Assembly (NCBI GenBank): GCA_035582835.1
Contig: JAYKAV010000012.1
Span: forward strand, 530,818-594,817
DNA from: Phoebastria nigripes
Lineage: Eukaryota; Chordata; Aves; Procellariiformes; Diomedeidae
Length of the DNA: 64,000 bases
Reading direction: 5' to 3'
This document shows positions 37,569-49,100 of this stretch, piece after piece. The number at the start of each line of letters is the position of its first letter. Position 1 is the stretch's first letter. A model generated the notes under the pieces. That model did not search any database and was not told the DNA's origin. It saw only the letters and a list, made by a program, of their open reading frames with translations. The position numbers and the translations under genes were made by a program.

Positions 37569-38249
37569 TATTCCTTGATAAACTCTTGGTTGAGTGATCA
37601 TAAAGATGGGTTTCTTTAAAACTCTGTTGTTAACACAGCACTTCCAAACAAGCTCTTTTGGCTTGAAAATGGTTTTCATCTACTTTTTCCTAGCAACAAA
37701 GAGCCTCTTGAAAGTGGAGATGACTCTGATAGCACTGGAGATATTAACACATGTTGTTGATGCAACCCCTTTAACACTTCTAGCAATTTAATTTTAATTA
37801 ATTACTTTGTACTGAGAATGGAGAAAGCCAGAAATGGATCGCCTGCTTTTATGGGGAAGAAGAGCAAAGTTCAAGACTTCTTGAAAGACTTAGTGAGAGG
37901 GAAAACAGGACTGCTGCATTTTCTGCTTCTGATTTAGGGCTGAAAGATACTTTGCATTAGATTATCAACTTGCTTTGCATTTTAATCTACATAAACCCCA
38001 TCAGCATGTGCCAAGTGCTACCAGAAACGTGCTTCTGTGCTGCCACTTTTCTGACCATATATTACAGGAAAGACTGGATGTAATGTGAGCAAACAAAGAA
38101 TATAGAATAATGACAGAGAATTTAGCCAGCAGCTTTTATAAGACAAAATAAAAGGTGTACCAGCTAAACTATGTGTTTGTAAAAAGACTGGGCTTCCTCA
38201 TTTTAGAAGTGCTTGGGTAGCTTTAATGGAGAAGGATTCTAATGATTTT
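37569..38249. other. Non-coding, nothing recognised
   Basis: AT-rich unique sequence with chance open frames only. Confidence 0.5.
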
Positions 38250-38274
38250 TGACACGTGTTAATGGTGCGTGTCA
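38250..38274. repeat. Inverted repeat with E-box, TGACACG...CGTGTCA
   Basis: Perfect 7-bp arms at 38250-38256 and 38268-38274 around an 11-nt spacer. The left arm overlaps a CACGTG E-box. A third related GTGTCACA follows about 40 bp downstream. It could be a dimeric transcription-factor site. Confidence 0.5.
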
Positions 38275-39545
38275 CGTTCTTTAGATTTTCATAACGACAT
38301 GTCTAATTTCTGATGGCATGTGTCACATTGCATATATTTGTTAAATATAGGTCACGAGCTAAAAATATGCACAATATTAGCAAAATATATATGATAACAA
38401 TTGCATATATCTGCCTCACTGCAGCAACCTCAACTGATCATAAATCTGATTCTGGAGGGTTTTCTAAAACTCAGGGGCAAAATGTTTTTTAAAGCCCTGT
38501 CTTAAAAGATGGTGGCAAAAAGTTAGGTTTTGGTGGAGTTAGTATTGATGAGAAAAAGGAATTTTTTCTCACTGGAGGTTATTCTTAGAGATGAAGGTGC
38601 CTCTTCCTACTGTAAGAAAGCTGAAAAGCGCTGATATGGTAATGTGGTAGTCATTGATTTATATGATTTGGCAAAAGCTAGAAACGGCACCTCTGGGGAG
38701 AAAGGGTAACGGGAGAGACACATTTCAGGCTATTGTTGAAAAACGGCTGTTCAGCATTACGGCTGTGACCTTCTGCCACTCGACGCGTATGGTTGATATT
38801 ATTCTTCTTCAGGGAGGAGCACAGGTGATAAGTCACCATTCTTTAGGTCCCATGGTTCACATAGAAGCTTGTGATATGAAAGCCGGAGCCCCTGGAGAGG
38901 CGGCAGGTGATCGTCCCTGTGGCTGTTGTTCTCTTACCAATTAACTATTGCTTTCTGGCCAGTGGATAGTGGCCATGTAGCTAGAAGTGAGTCTTACACA
39001 CAGCGTCTACTCCACATATTTCCAACATTCAGATTTCATGCTTTAGCTTAATAGCCCGATCTCACAGGACATCTTCGTGATCTTGATGAGATTTTTTCCT
39101 TTGCAAAAAATTCACATAAGGAATAAATGGGTCTTAGATAGTCACCAGACAGAAGTAAGTTAGGTTATGGGGAGGATGGTGGCCATTGTTGTATTGTCTT
39201 ACTAGAGAAAGATTGTAGTGACTCTTTCTGCCAGTTAAAGAAAGAAAACAAGGTTGTAATGCTTCTCTTGTGTTTGAATGTTAGTCTTGTTTTTCACAAC
39301 TGTTTTTATTATAGTTAAATAAAACTGTAAGAACTGTTAAAATACCACCCTTCTACAGCACTTGCTAGGTCAAGCTGTAGTACCGGTGTGAGCTGAATGA
39401 TGCTGTTAGTGTGTGTTTGATGTAAATGGGAGTAAGGCTTGCTTTTGCTGGCTAAGAAGAAATTGATACCCTAATGGACTAATAAGTATTACTGAGAAAT
39501 GAATATGAAAAATAGATAAAGTAAGCTCTAAAAGCCATATGATTG
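38275..39545. other. Non-coding, nothing recognised
   Basis: AT-rich unique sequence. The frame at 38654-38944 (96 aa) shows no domain. Confidence 0.5.
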
Positions 39546-39586
39546 AGAGATATATAGAGAGATATATAGATATATATATACACACG
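39546..39586. repeat. GATA/TA microsatellite
   Basis: GAGATATATAGAGAGATATA followed by GATATATATATACACAC. A compound simple repeat of AGAGATATAT-type units. Confidence 0.8.
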
Positions 39587-40480
39587 TCCAGTTCAGCCAA
39601 GATTTGAATGAAGGAAACATGTTAAGAGATTGAATGGAAAACCACTTCATACCAGTTGGAGCCTATCTAATCCCACTTTAATTTGATGGTCAACAGTTTT
39701 AAATGAAATAGTGGAATTGCCTCTGTTACATACATCTGAGCTTTCAAAAGGCTTCTACACTTCCACTCTGATTCCACCAGACATGATACATCAGGGGAAA
39801 AAAGGAACATCATTTTAGCCAAGAAACTTCCTCAACTTGGTGACTTTACTCCAAAACCATTTGTAAGTCATAAATCCTTTAAATAACAGCCCCCCTCATA
39901 ACTGACCTACTTCTGCCTGTGAACGCACCACTACTTCAGCTTTGGCAGACACCTCCTTTTTTCTTCCTTCTGATAATTTTTATGCGTAGCATAGGGATTA
40001 GGCTGTGCTCTCCCATCCACCAGCTTCACCAGAGATGCTCCAGCTTTCTCTCCCTCCTTCCACACCCTCTGCCAGCTCCTCACNTTTGCCCCAGTTGTGA
40101 ACCTACTGTGGAAAAAGCATTTTTCCATGAGTGTGTGCCAGCCTTTGAGAGAGAAATTTGATGACCGAGGATTTCCGCAACAGAGGCAATTAGAAGTCTG
40201 CTGCATATGCATTAAATGGACTATATAATCCTAAAATGAAGATGTTACTAAGAACAGCCCATGAGGATGCTGAGCTAGAGGAAGCATGACAATAGATAAT
40301 TTCAAATCCAGCCAAGCTTGAAAGAGGTGTGTTTTCCTCCTTCCATGAAGTTAAGGAAGAGCTATAAAATCCCCTGACTTGAATAAGCAACACTCACTTT
40401 CTCTGTGTCCTATCCTTAGTTTTACACCACTCATCAGAGATCATTTCGTTCATCTTTGGGAGATAACAACTATTAAGCAG
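39587..40480. other. Non-coding, nothing recognised
   Basis: Unique sequence up to the assembly gap, with an unresolved base near 40084. No gene recognised. Confidence 0.5.
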
Positions 40481-40525
40481 NNNNNNNNNNNNNNNNNNNN
40501 NNNNNNNNNNNNNNNNNNNNNNNNN
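40481..40525. other. Assembly gap (45 N)
   Basis: The only run of unresolved bases in the window. Its true length is unknown. The flanks show no obvious repeat that would explain the break. Confidence 0.99.
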
Positions 40526-42061
40526 AAAATATCTACACTATGAGGAAAGAGTAAATGTCCACTTCAGTCCTATTTCTGCAGCAGATAACATCACAGTGCC
40601 GCCACAGTAAGAAAAGCAATAAATCACTGACAAGAAATCAGAGTCACATCTTCTAAATTATTTCACTGATACTATGAAATTCTAATTGAAGATATTGACA
40701 GCTTTTCGTGTTAAAGGCCTAATGATTTAAAGAGCAAAATACTGAAGACACTGGTTTTAAACATTTTGTTGTCTTTCATAGGACTCAGATGACTCACATT
40801 TCATGTCTATCATATAAGGTTATCCATGATACCAAAAACTGACACTAAAAAGCAAATTTGCTTTTGGGTGAAGTTATCCCCTACCCTGTAACACCCAGGT
40901 CTGGTCGTGAGGCTTAGAGGAACATTAGCACTTTCTGTTTGTAAGAGAGATATTCACTGCAGAGCCCAAAGGTAGAAGATGAAATTCTGTTTCATCCCAC
41001 CATCAGGTTCCAGAAATCTCTTTCTATTGGCATAAGAATATGAACTCTACAAAATCCTTGATATTTATGGCTGGGGAACTTAGTTCAGATAGAGATAAGG
41101 ATCCCTCCAAAAGACCACCCACAAGACAAGGTGATCTCAAGCTGAAGAGTTTTGTTTCAACAGTGTTAATATATCGGTTTTCCTTATCTACAACCTGAAG
41201 GCTCTGCTGAAGTTCAGCCGGGGCTGATATTCAGGAGCAGAGTGGGCAAAGGAAGCTTTGGGGTCCATAGGTCTTAACACTCCATCTGTTCATGGGAGGA
41301 CTGAGAGTTACTGTTGATATTACCAATATTAATATCGGCAAAATGTCATTTATAAAATAATAAATTCAAGCCATAAAAAAGACTTTCCATTATGAGAAAG
41401 GCCTATGGAGTATCCTGGGGAGCTGAAACACTCACTATTATAGATTCATACGGCTCAGATTCCCTGCTGAACTCTAGAGAATTGTTTTTAAAACCTGAGA
41501 GGGAGAGGGTTGGAAACGACAAAGGAAACTGTGATTTCTACATACTGCTTTTCTTTCCACCTTTTTCTAGTCTTGTTTCTCCAAAATCCTGAATGTGTGG
41601 GACTTTTAACATGAAGGTGGAGTTGCTTATTTATCCCTATATTTGTGCTAGCTACAGCCTAACTTCTGAAGGACATTTTCATAAGAGCTATATCAAAGGC
41701 CCATGAAGTTGTATTTTACCCAGACTAGAGATATGTTGTGTTCTTCACTTACCCTTCCGTCGAAAAGACCCATTTGCTTATCCTTCACTGAAAAATGGGA
41801 TGTGCAGCGTTCAGCAGAGTGAGCACTGAAAACCTGATGTAGTTTGTGAGTAAATGAGGTTTCAATGCCTCTTTTAAATACCTCAGGAATGTTACTAATA
41901 TCCGGATATGATGAACACATAAAAGACAGATAGGTTAGCTCCCACCTTTAATATTCTGAGCATATTGCAATGCCTACAATTCTCCTTGTGAAGTGAAATA
42001 AAGTGGCTGCGCATGTAAAGGAAGTGGTTAAGTGATTGATTGAATATAGCTAGGAAAAGAA
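40526..42061. other. Non-coding, nothing recognised
   Basis: AT-rich unique sequence with short chance open frames. Confidence 0.5.
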
Positions 42062-42555
42062 ATCATTGAGAATTAGGCTAACAAATGAAAGAAATGATCC
42101 AGTGACTGGGTCCACGAGTACCTGGTATTATGACAAAGATCAAGAACTCTGGAATTTGCTTCAAATTCCTCCGCAATGTTTTGGGCATGCTAGATGTAGA
42201 TTTTGCTGCACTTCCTACAGATCATATTTTGCTTGTAAAGCAGAAAGACGGAAGAAGAGATTCCCCTGTCGTTGTTGCTATGGGCTTTATTCGCATAAAG
42301 AGAGAGCTGCTAAAGCCAGAATGGGGTCATCGGGCTGATGCAAGAGGAGCACGGAGCACAGCACGGTGGTGTTAAAGCTGCGTGGGAAAGAGCAGGATAC
42401 AGGTCTCGGTTTGTCTCTGTGCTGGTGTCCCTCCGTGGAGCACCTGGTCCATCACTGCTGTCCTGCCACGTTCCTCCTACACCAACACCAGCACCCGCGG
42501 AGGAGCCCGACAGGCACCGCATGACAGCTCACCTCCACATCCTACGAGACCATCC
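42062..42555. other. CpG-enriched stretch with overlapping open frames
   Basis: Two overlapping plus-strand frames (90 aa at 42066-42338, cysteine- and arginine-rich; 81 aa at 42130-42375) and one at 42338-42580 cover this stretch. CpG density rises from about 42340. No frame matches a family I recognise, and the alternative frames are equally open, which argues against coding. Confidence 0.35.
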
Positions 42556-42571
42556 TAACACGCGCGTGTTA
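42556..42571. repeat. 16-bp perfect palindrome TAACACGCGCGTGTTA
   Basis: Perfectly self-complementary with no spacer, with an alternating CGCGCG centre. Such a sequence can form a small cruciform or Z-DNA and could bind a dimeric factor. No neighbouring gene explains it. Confidence 0.9.
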
Positions 42572-44482
42572 CAGCAGTAGGCCCCCGTACACTGGAGGGA
42601 CAACTCGGCTGCTTGCTGAATAATATGGCATAGCGTCTCCTGTACAATCTGAAATTAAAGCCCTCTATAGGCTTAAGTAACGAGGGGGTCCGGGTTTGTC
42701 CCAGCTCCCCAGCAGTGCGTACGTAGGAGGTTAGGACAGCAGCGGCCACCCCGTACCTCTGAACGTCGTCTCCTGCTATCATGGATTGCTACAGCGTGTA
42801 ATTCCTTCCCTTACAAAAACCCATCTCATTACTAAGGCTCTCTGAGCATCAGCAGGCAGCAATACCAAATATCCAGAACTGCCGCTGGGTGAGGTGTGAA
42901 TCCCAAATACCGGTACTGAAACCAGCCCATTTGCACCAACATATAATAGACATTTAAGTTTTCAGCAACTAGGCATCAGCTTACACCTTTCTTTTTCCTG
43001 AAAGTATTGTGCAGTTTTTCTGTCAGATATTCTTTGGCTTATGCCAATAATGTAGAAACAGAGAGCATTGCTTTAAGGAAAAAAACCAACACAACAAAAA
43101 ATAAGATACAAAAGAACAATGCAGACTATAAAAAGCCTGGAAAACCTGAGGTTTTATTTTACTATAGAGCTATCAACACAAACAAAAAATAAATTATTTT
43201 TAAAGTTCAGATATTGAACTCAGGAAGAAAATCAAAAGTGCTTTCCCTGCTGTTCTTTTCAATACTCACTTCATGTTTTATTTGGAAGTTAGATTCATCT
43301 CCACTCTAAAATGTACTCTACTTTTATCTTAAGTATTGCTATTTCCAAAGGAACAAAGAATATTTCTTATCAGCGTCTTCCGGCTGGACTTCCTAATGCA
43401 TTTGATTTCCAGCTATTAACCTAGGAGCCCTATATTCACAATCACTTTGTGGTTTGTAAGACCCTACAGGTTTAGAAGTGTATGGACATTCTTATAAAGA
43501 TTATTACTTTATTTTGTACTTAACAATGTTTGCCAATATCCTCTTGGCTCGTGGCTAAAAGATGACTAGAAGATCAGCAAGTCAAACCTCTGCACATCTA
43601 TGTGTTCCTCTTGCACTGCTATTTGTTCTCAATGAACCCCTCAAAACACGTAGTTTCAACGGTAGCTCGTAGTATTTTAAGGCACAATTATCACGTTATT
43701 GTCCTCTGTTCACCAGAAACATTCACATAGAGTTATTAAAGCATTCTCATGAAAATAATTGCAAGAATCATCTCAAACCTTTCTAAAACCTGATTTAGAA
43801 GTAAAACCCCTTCTTCCAGGTTCTCTTAAATTAGTTGGCCAGGTTCTGTTGTCACATCTGAAAACTGCTGAGGTCTCATTGCAAGGATGCTGGTGGAAGT
43901 GGGATCAGAGCCGAACCAAACGCCTTCGGGGAGGAAATGTTGGGCCCTAACAAGAGCTGGGTTTCGGGAGCGTAATGCATGGAGATGCCAGCACACAGCC
44001 CCAGCTCCCCCTGCTCTCCACAACATCCCCTCAGTGCTTCTGTTAACTTTAGTTAAGACTAGAATATTTCAAGTAAAAGTCGGTAAAGACTGCTTTTCTA
44101 TCACAGGTTAATTTACATCTCATTTCAAATTATTTGCAAAGTTTATAATAAACTTTCAAATCACATTGCAGTGTTTTCTTTCCGCTGGTAAATCACCAAT
44201 TTAACAGAATGGCATTCCTTTGATTTTTTATGAAAATTAGGATCAAATTTGCAGGATTGTTTTGCTATCTAAAATCTTAAGTGATTGGCTAACAGTTTTC
44301 ATTGCAAACTGTATGTTTTATTCTTGCTACATATTTCTATGAGAGTTTTGCAGATAATCCATTTAACATGGATGGGAAATGTGCATTTAACAAAATAGTC
44401 TTCAAATACCAACCTAAAGTTTGTTTGTCTGATTCAAGTTATATGTAACATTAAATACCTTCCCAAGCACATGGCCCTTTTG
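42572..44482. other. Non-coding, nothing recognised
   Basis: CpG-containing at its start, then AT-rich. Short chance frames only. Confidence 0.5.
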
Positions 44483-44572
44483 CAGCAAAGCATTGCCCAT
44501 ATGCTTAGCTTTAATCGCACTTCTAAAGCTCTCTGATTTCAATGGGATTTAAGTGTGTGCTTGAAGGTAAGC
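44483..44572. repeat. Ancient palindromic interspersed repeat relic
   Basis: Reads AGCAAAGCATTGCCCATATG, CTTAGCTTTAA, a core TGATTTCAATGGGA, then TTTAAGTGTGTGCTTGAAGG. It follows the sauropsid repeat pattern 'AGCAAAGCACTTAAGCATGTGC' with 'TTAACTTTAAG', core 'CCCATTGACTTCAATGGGA' and a mirrored 'TTAAGCATGTGCTTAA'. The arms are decayed but in the right order. Confidence 0.6.
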
Positions 44573-45289
44573 CTGTGACTAAATGGTTTCTTGTACCGAG
44601 CTACTAACCCACGTGCATGAGCAAGGAGATCTCAAAAGAATAACATGTTTTTCCTTGAGCCAAGTAAATTAAGAAAAAAACCATATTCTTCATGATATGT
44701 TTGATTCAACAATAAAGTACCCACAATAAAACACCGTGTCCAGTATCAGTCTTACAAAGTGTGAATATCCTTGCTGTAAGCAGACCGAAATTATATCAGA
44801 AAATAACTTTCTTTCGTAGCGGTTCGTCCCTTGCAGCTGCCAAGATGCAGCTGTCTGGTCTGAAAAGTATTTCCACGCCATGCTCCTGCAGGCTGGATTC
44901 AGCCATCAGCTTGGTGCTGGTATTATTTCTGTAAAATACCTTCCTCCAAAGCATTATGCTCTGGCATTATGATTTATTGCTCACATTTCTAACAATAAAA
45001 AAGGAGGAAATCCCACCCTATTAATTGCTTTCTTCTACTCCTAAACTCAAATATCCATGGATTAAAGAAACTTTGTGTCACAGAAGGTTATTTGTCTATT
45101 AATACAAACACACACACATACCAAATACATATATCTGTGCTTTGAGGGAGTCTCTGTGTCTCTATTATTTGATGCATAAGTTTGGATTAAATTTTGGATT
45201 GCTTCCCAAAAAATATCTTAATAATTATTTAGTAAATTTTAGATTCAAGGCAAATCTTAAAATTGGACATCAAGTACCCTCAGGCTTAA
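44573..45289. other. Non-coding, nothing recognised
   Basis: AT-rich unique sequence with a short CA run near 45109-45119. Confidence 0.5.
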
Positions 45290-45860
45290 TTTAGAGCGCA
45301 CATATCAAAACTGGCACAATTCCAATTAGCTTATTAGTTTTATAGATTTGAATTCTCTTGGTATGGTATCAGAAATAACATAAAGTTTCACACCTAACAG
45401 CATTTCTGGTTAGATATAGTCAATCAAATCATCATTTGCATTTAAAACTGGTATAAAATTCTACATTTCTAGTTCCAAATCCCTACCTCTGTGCATTTGT
45501 ACCTTTTATGCGTACCTTGCAGGAACTCCCTATGCACAATCATGTGAAGATTAAGTTTAAATCAATGAGAAAAATATGTGAAACATCTGGAAGCATTCAT
45601 ATTTCCGCAAAAATACTTTATCTGCACAGGCCATTATGTGGAAACCACGGGAACAGTAATTTACCTCTACAGCTATAAAGTCTGTACAGTTATAAAATCT
45701 TATCAAATAAAAGTGCATTGTCTTGTCTATGGAAATTCTGTAAGCAGTCCATAATTATTTATGATAATTTACTGTTATTACCATTTACAATAGAAAAATA
45801 AAGAACATTCTGGGTTAATTACATCATGTCTAATTTACTGTTGCTAATTATAGACTGGCC
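45290..45860. promoter_or_regulatory. Candidate conserved non-coding element cluster (motif content only)
   Basis: A 570-bp repeat-free stretch with several homeodomain-type sites: CAATTAG (45323-45329), TAATTA (45752-45757), TTAATTA (45815-45821) and TAATTA (45845-45850). It also has a POU octamer ATTTGCAT (45434-45441). This density is above what the rest of the window shows by eye, although AT-richness raises the background. No alignment supports it. Confidence 0.25.
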
Positions 45861-46153
45861 TACAATGAATGCTGAACTGTAGGAAGTGGAGATCCAGAAG
45901 GGGGAATTATTTCAGCATATCTGATTTCTGCTGTTCTTGGCAACATATTTAACCAAGACAGGAACCTTGGGTGACTGCACACACGTCACCCTAATGTTTA
46001 TAGTCAGAAGTTGCATTTCTTTTGCTGACAAAACAAACTCCCTTCTGCCCGTTCTCCCAAAGCCTGCCCTGGGTTTCTCTCTCCGTGCACACACGGGCCA
46101 TGGCCACGGGATTTGGTCCTTTGGGGTTTCGTGGCTCGCGGGGGGACCCCCAA
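45861..46153. other. Non-coding, becoming GC-rich
   Basis: Opposing frames of about 100 aa share this GC-rich DNA and have no recognised domain. Confidence 0.45.
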
Positions 46154-46167
46154 GCCCCTGCAGGGGC
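46154..46167. repeat. 14-bp perfect palindrome GCCCCTGCAGGGGC
   Basis: Self-complementary GC-rich palindrome centred on a PstI-like CTGCAG, just downstream of a GGGGGGACCCCC stretch. GCCCCTGCAGGGGC is also the kind of site bound by dimeric AP-2-type factors (GCCNNNGGC-like). Inference only. Confidence 0.8.
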
Positions 46168-49100
46168 AAGTGCATCCTCCCTACAGATGTATGTGAGCTT
46201 CCAGTGGCCAAGATTTTGAGCTTTTGTTCTCTATTTGTTTATGTCGGTCATTCATGCTGATGTTTTAAACATACTGACCACTTATCTGAGATACTATTTG
46301 GGGATACTTTAGGAGCATCTCGGCAGGTCCCACGCTGAAAGGCTTTCTCCCCGCTCCTGCACTCCCGAGGAGCATCCAGGTCTGGGGCAAAACCTCCTGT
46401 TTTGCTTCACTGTTGGGAATCAATGCCCTCCCACGGGGATCACTCCTGGAGGCTCCTTTACCACTTACTGTTTTGATTTCAGCATCACCTTCCAGGGGCA
46501 GTGGCAGAGGAAGGGCTAGCCACGCCGGCAGCTGTGCAAGCACAAAACAGCTACAGGAAACTGCATTTTTGACCTCAAAAGCTTCTATCTAGACATAAGC
46601 ACCCAGGACAGTAGATAGATAAGGACTGGAAGCAAAGCGTAGAGGTAAATTGATCTGCAGCACAGCACACTGGATGCCTAATCAGGAGTCTGCTTCTCTC
46701 TGTTTTACTTAAGTGCAAACAACAAAACAAACTGTATATCCCTAGTAGCACTAAATGAAGCACCGTAACACTCGGCACAACTCTCATTTCAACCTGCCTT
46801 CCCCAGGTTTTTCTGAGAAAGTGTTTTCTCCTCCTCTGTTTGGTGCCTTTCTCTTGTATTTTTATTCTATATGCAGAGGGGTTTTTTCAATGCATGTGGT
46901 TTCTAATAGCTATCAAGGATGTACTAATTTGATTCACACACAAAATCCTTTTCCTAACCGTATAGGAGTATTAGCAGCATGGGCAAGTTGGAAACTCGAG
47001 TTTGTGTTTATGTTTGATTCCTATTAGGAGCCACATTCGAAGTGAGCCCAAAATTTGTTCCCCAAAATGTTCAGGTGGAAATAAATCTTCTGCTTGCACC
47101 TGTGCGTACAGAAAAATCCTCCCAAATCCACACGGCTGGCTCCTCTGCACAGCCTGTGCCTGGTTATGAATGGCTTTCCCTGCGCCAGCTGCACTGCTGA
47201 AAATATTCGCAGTGTGCTGCCATAAGATTAGTGGACACTTTACCCAGCCTGTGAACTCCAGATAAATCCCAGAACAGCAGCAGGAAGAAAGCAACATAAG
47301 CTCAAGCAGAAGGTCTCCGTTTATTGGAAATCCGCATACTGTATGCTTGAACGGCTCCAGGGTAACAAACTGCTATACCTGCCTCTCCATATATGCAAGA
47401 TCAGAAAAGCAGATGCTGCCCTGACCTCTATCCATTGCATTTGTGTTGTTCTACTGATCTGTAGTTATTTGTGCCCCAATTATATTGCTACATTTATTAT
47501 TCCTATTTAATTTGATTACTTTTGTACGGTTTCTAGATGTGTGTTGTGTCTGGGAAAAAAGCTAGCTACGGGCACTACATGTTTTGTCATTTTTCAGGGT
47601 TTCCAGTTCATATATTCCCATTATAGGAAGCTGAAATTTCTGCTTTTAGCAACTATACAGGTCATAACCTGCTTGGCCATGTCACCCGGCTGAGACCTGC
47701 TGCCAGCGTAGCCGGTCTCTGCAGCCAGCCCAAAGGCAGACCAGGGTAAAGCCCAGATCTTCCTAACAGCACTGAAAATTGAACACAGCCTAGGCATGCT
47801 GCAGAAGCTTTATGCTGAGGTCAAAGATGTGAACTGTTTTGGTGAATCCTTCACCAGAAAGAAAACCAGCCTGGCTTGGATGAGGGTGTTCTGCTGTCAA
47901 GGTTTCTAAGGGTAATGGAGGCTCTCCTGTATTCCCAAGGTTTTGCATCGTTGTGCTGCCAAGAGAAGAGATACGCCAAGCACAGGGAAAACCTGCAGCA
48001 CTGGATCTCCTTCAGCGCTGGCGCCTGCCTGGCCCTGGGATGGCCACCCAGCAGGGTCAAGGCGTGAGATGCAACCCAAGCAGCCCCAGGGCATTGACAA
48101 CGCCATCCCTAAACATCTTCAGATATCCCTGGGTGGTTTCAGAGCAACACTGATGAAGCCAGTGACAAGCTAAAACCCCAAGGGATCTCCCAGCAGAGAA
48201 AGACCAATCACTCCTGTCTTCTCTGTCTCTTGGAAAGACACGTCGTCTCACAGGGAGCAAGTGGCCCCTCAAGGGCAGGGGTGGAGAAGGCCACCATGAG
48301 GACGAGCAAGGAGGTACAGACGGAAAACATCTGACTTCAGCAACAGCTTCCAGTGGTCTGCATAAACCAGGCAGAACCTAAAAAAAACGCAGCTTTGAGG
48401 TACTTTCCAAACCTTTCTCCTAATGAGGTACCTACTCCAGGTCTACACCGTAGGCAATGTGGGCTTAGTTTGACAACTTTACTGCTCATCAGATGCTTCT
48501 CGCAGGTAAAAGGGTAACTTAGCCTCCTCCCTGCCTTTATTGTAGGTTGTATGGAAATGCAGGGTTGTTTTAAAAATATTTAACTGTAAAAAGAAAGAAA
48601 TTCATAAAGATGGGAACACATGTTATTTGCTCATTTGTAGAGTTTTACTTACAAAATCTATTTTAAGCCAAGATACAGTTTGAGGTTTACAGATATTTGT
48701 GGCCCATGCCTTAAGGAAAAACTCTTCACTAATAGATATGGAAATTAATTGAGGTTTATATTTTCTCACTAAAACTCTAAATTTTTTTCTCACTATTTTC
48801 AGCTAAAGATGAAACAGCAGACTGTTAGAAGAAATAGAAGTGCACAACCAAGGAGGATTGCTTTGTGAAAGGACTAGTTCTAGCTAGTGATGGAGGATTT
48901 ATCAAAGCTTGGGACTCTGGGAGTAGATATCAACAGATATGTATCCTGAGTAGGCAAAAGAAAAATCATTAAATTTACAGCATTTGGTGAAGTGCACACT
49001 GAAAATGAGAAGATATAAGGAAGATACTTCTTTCAGCCTGCCAGGCGAGACTTTTTGCGTGCTTCACATACACATCTGCAGGACAGCACATCATGGCTAA

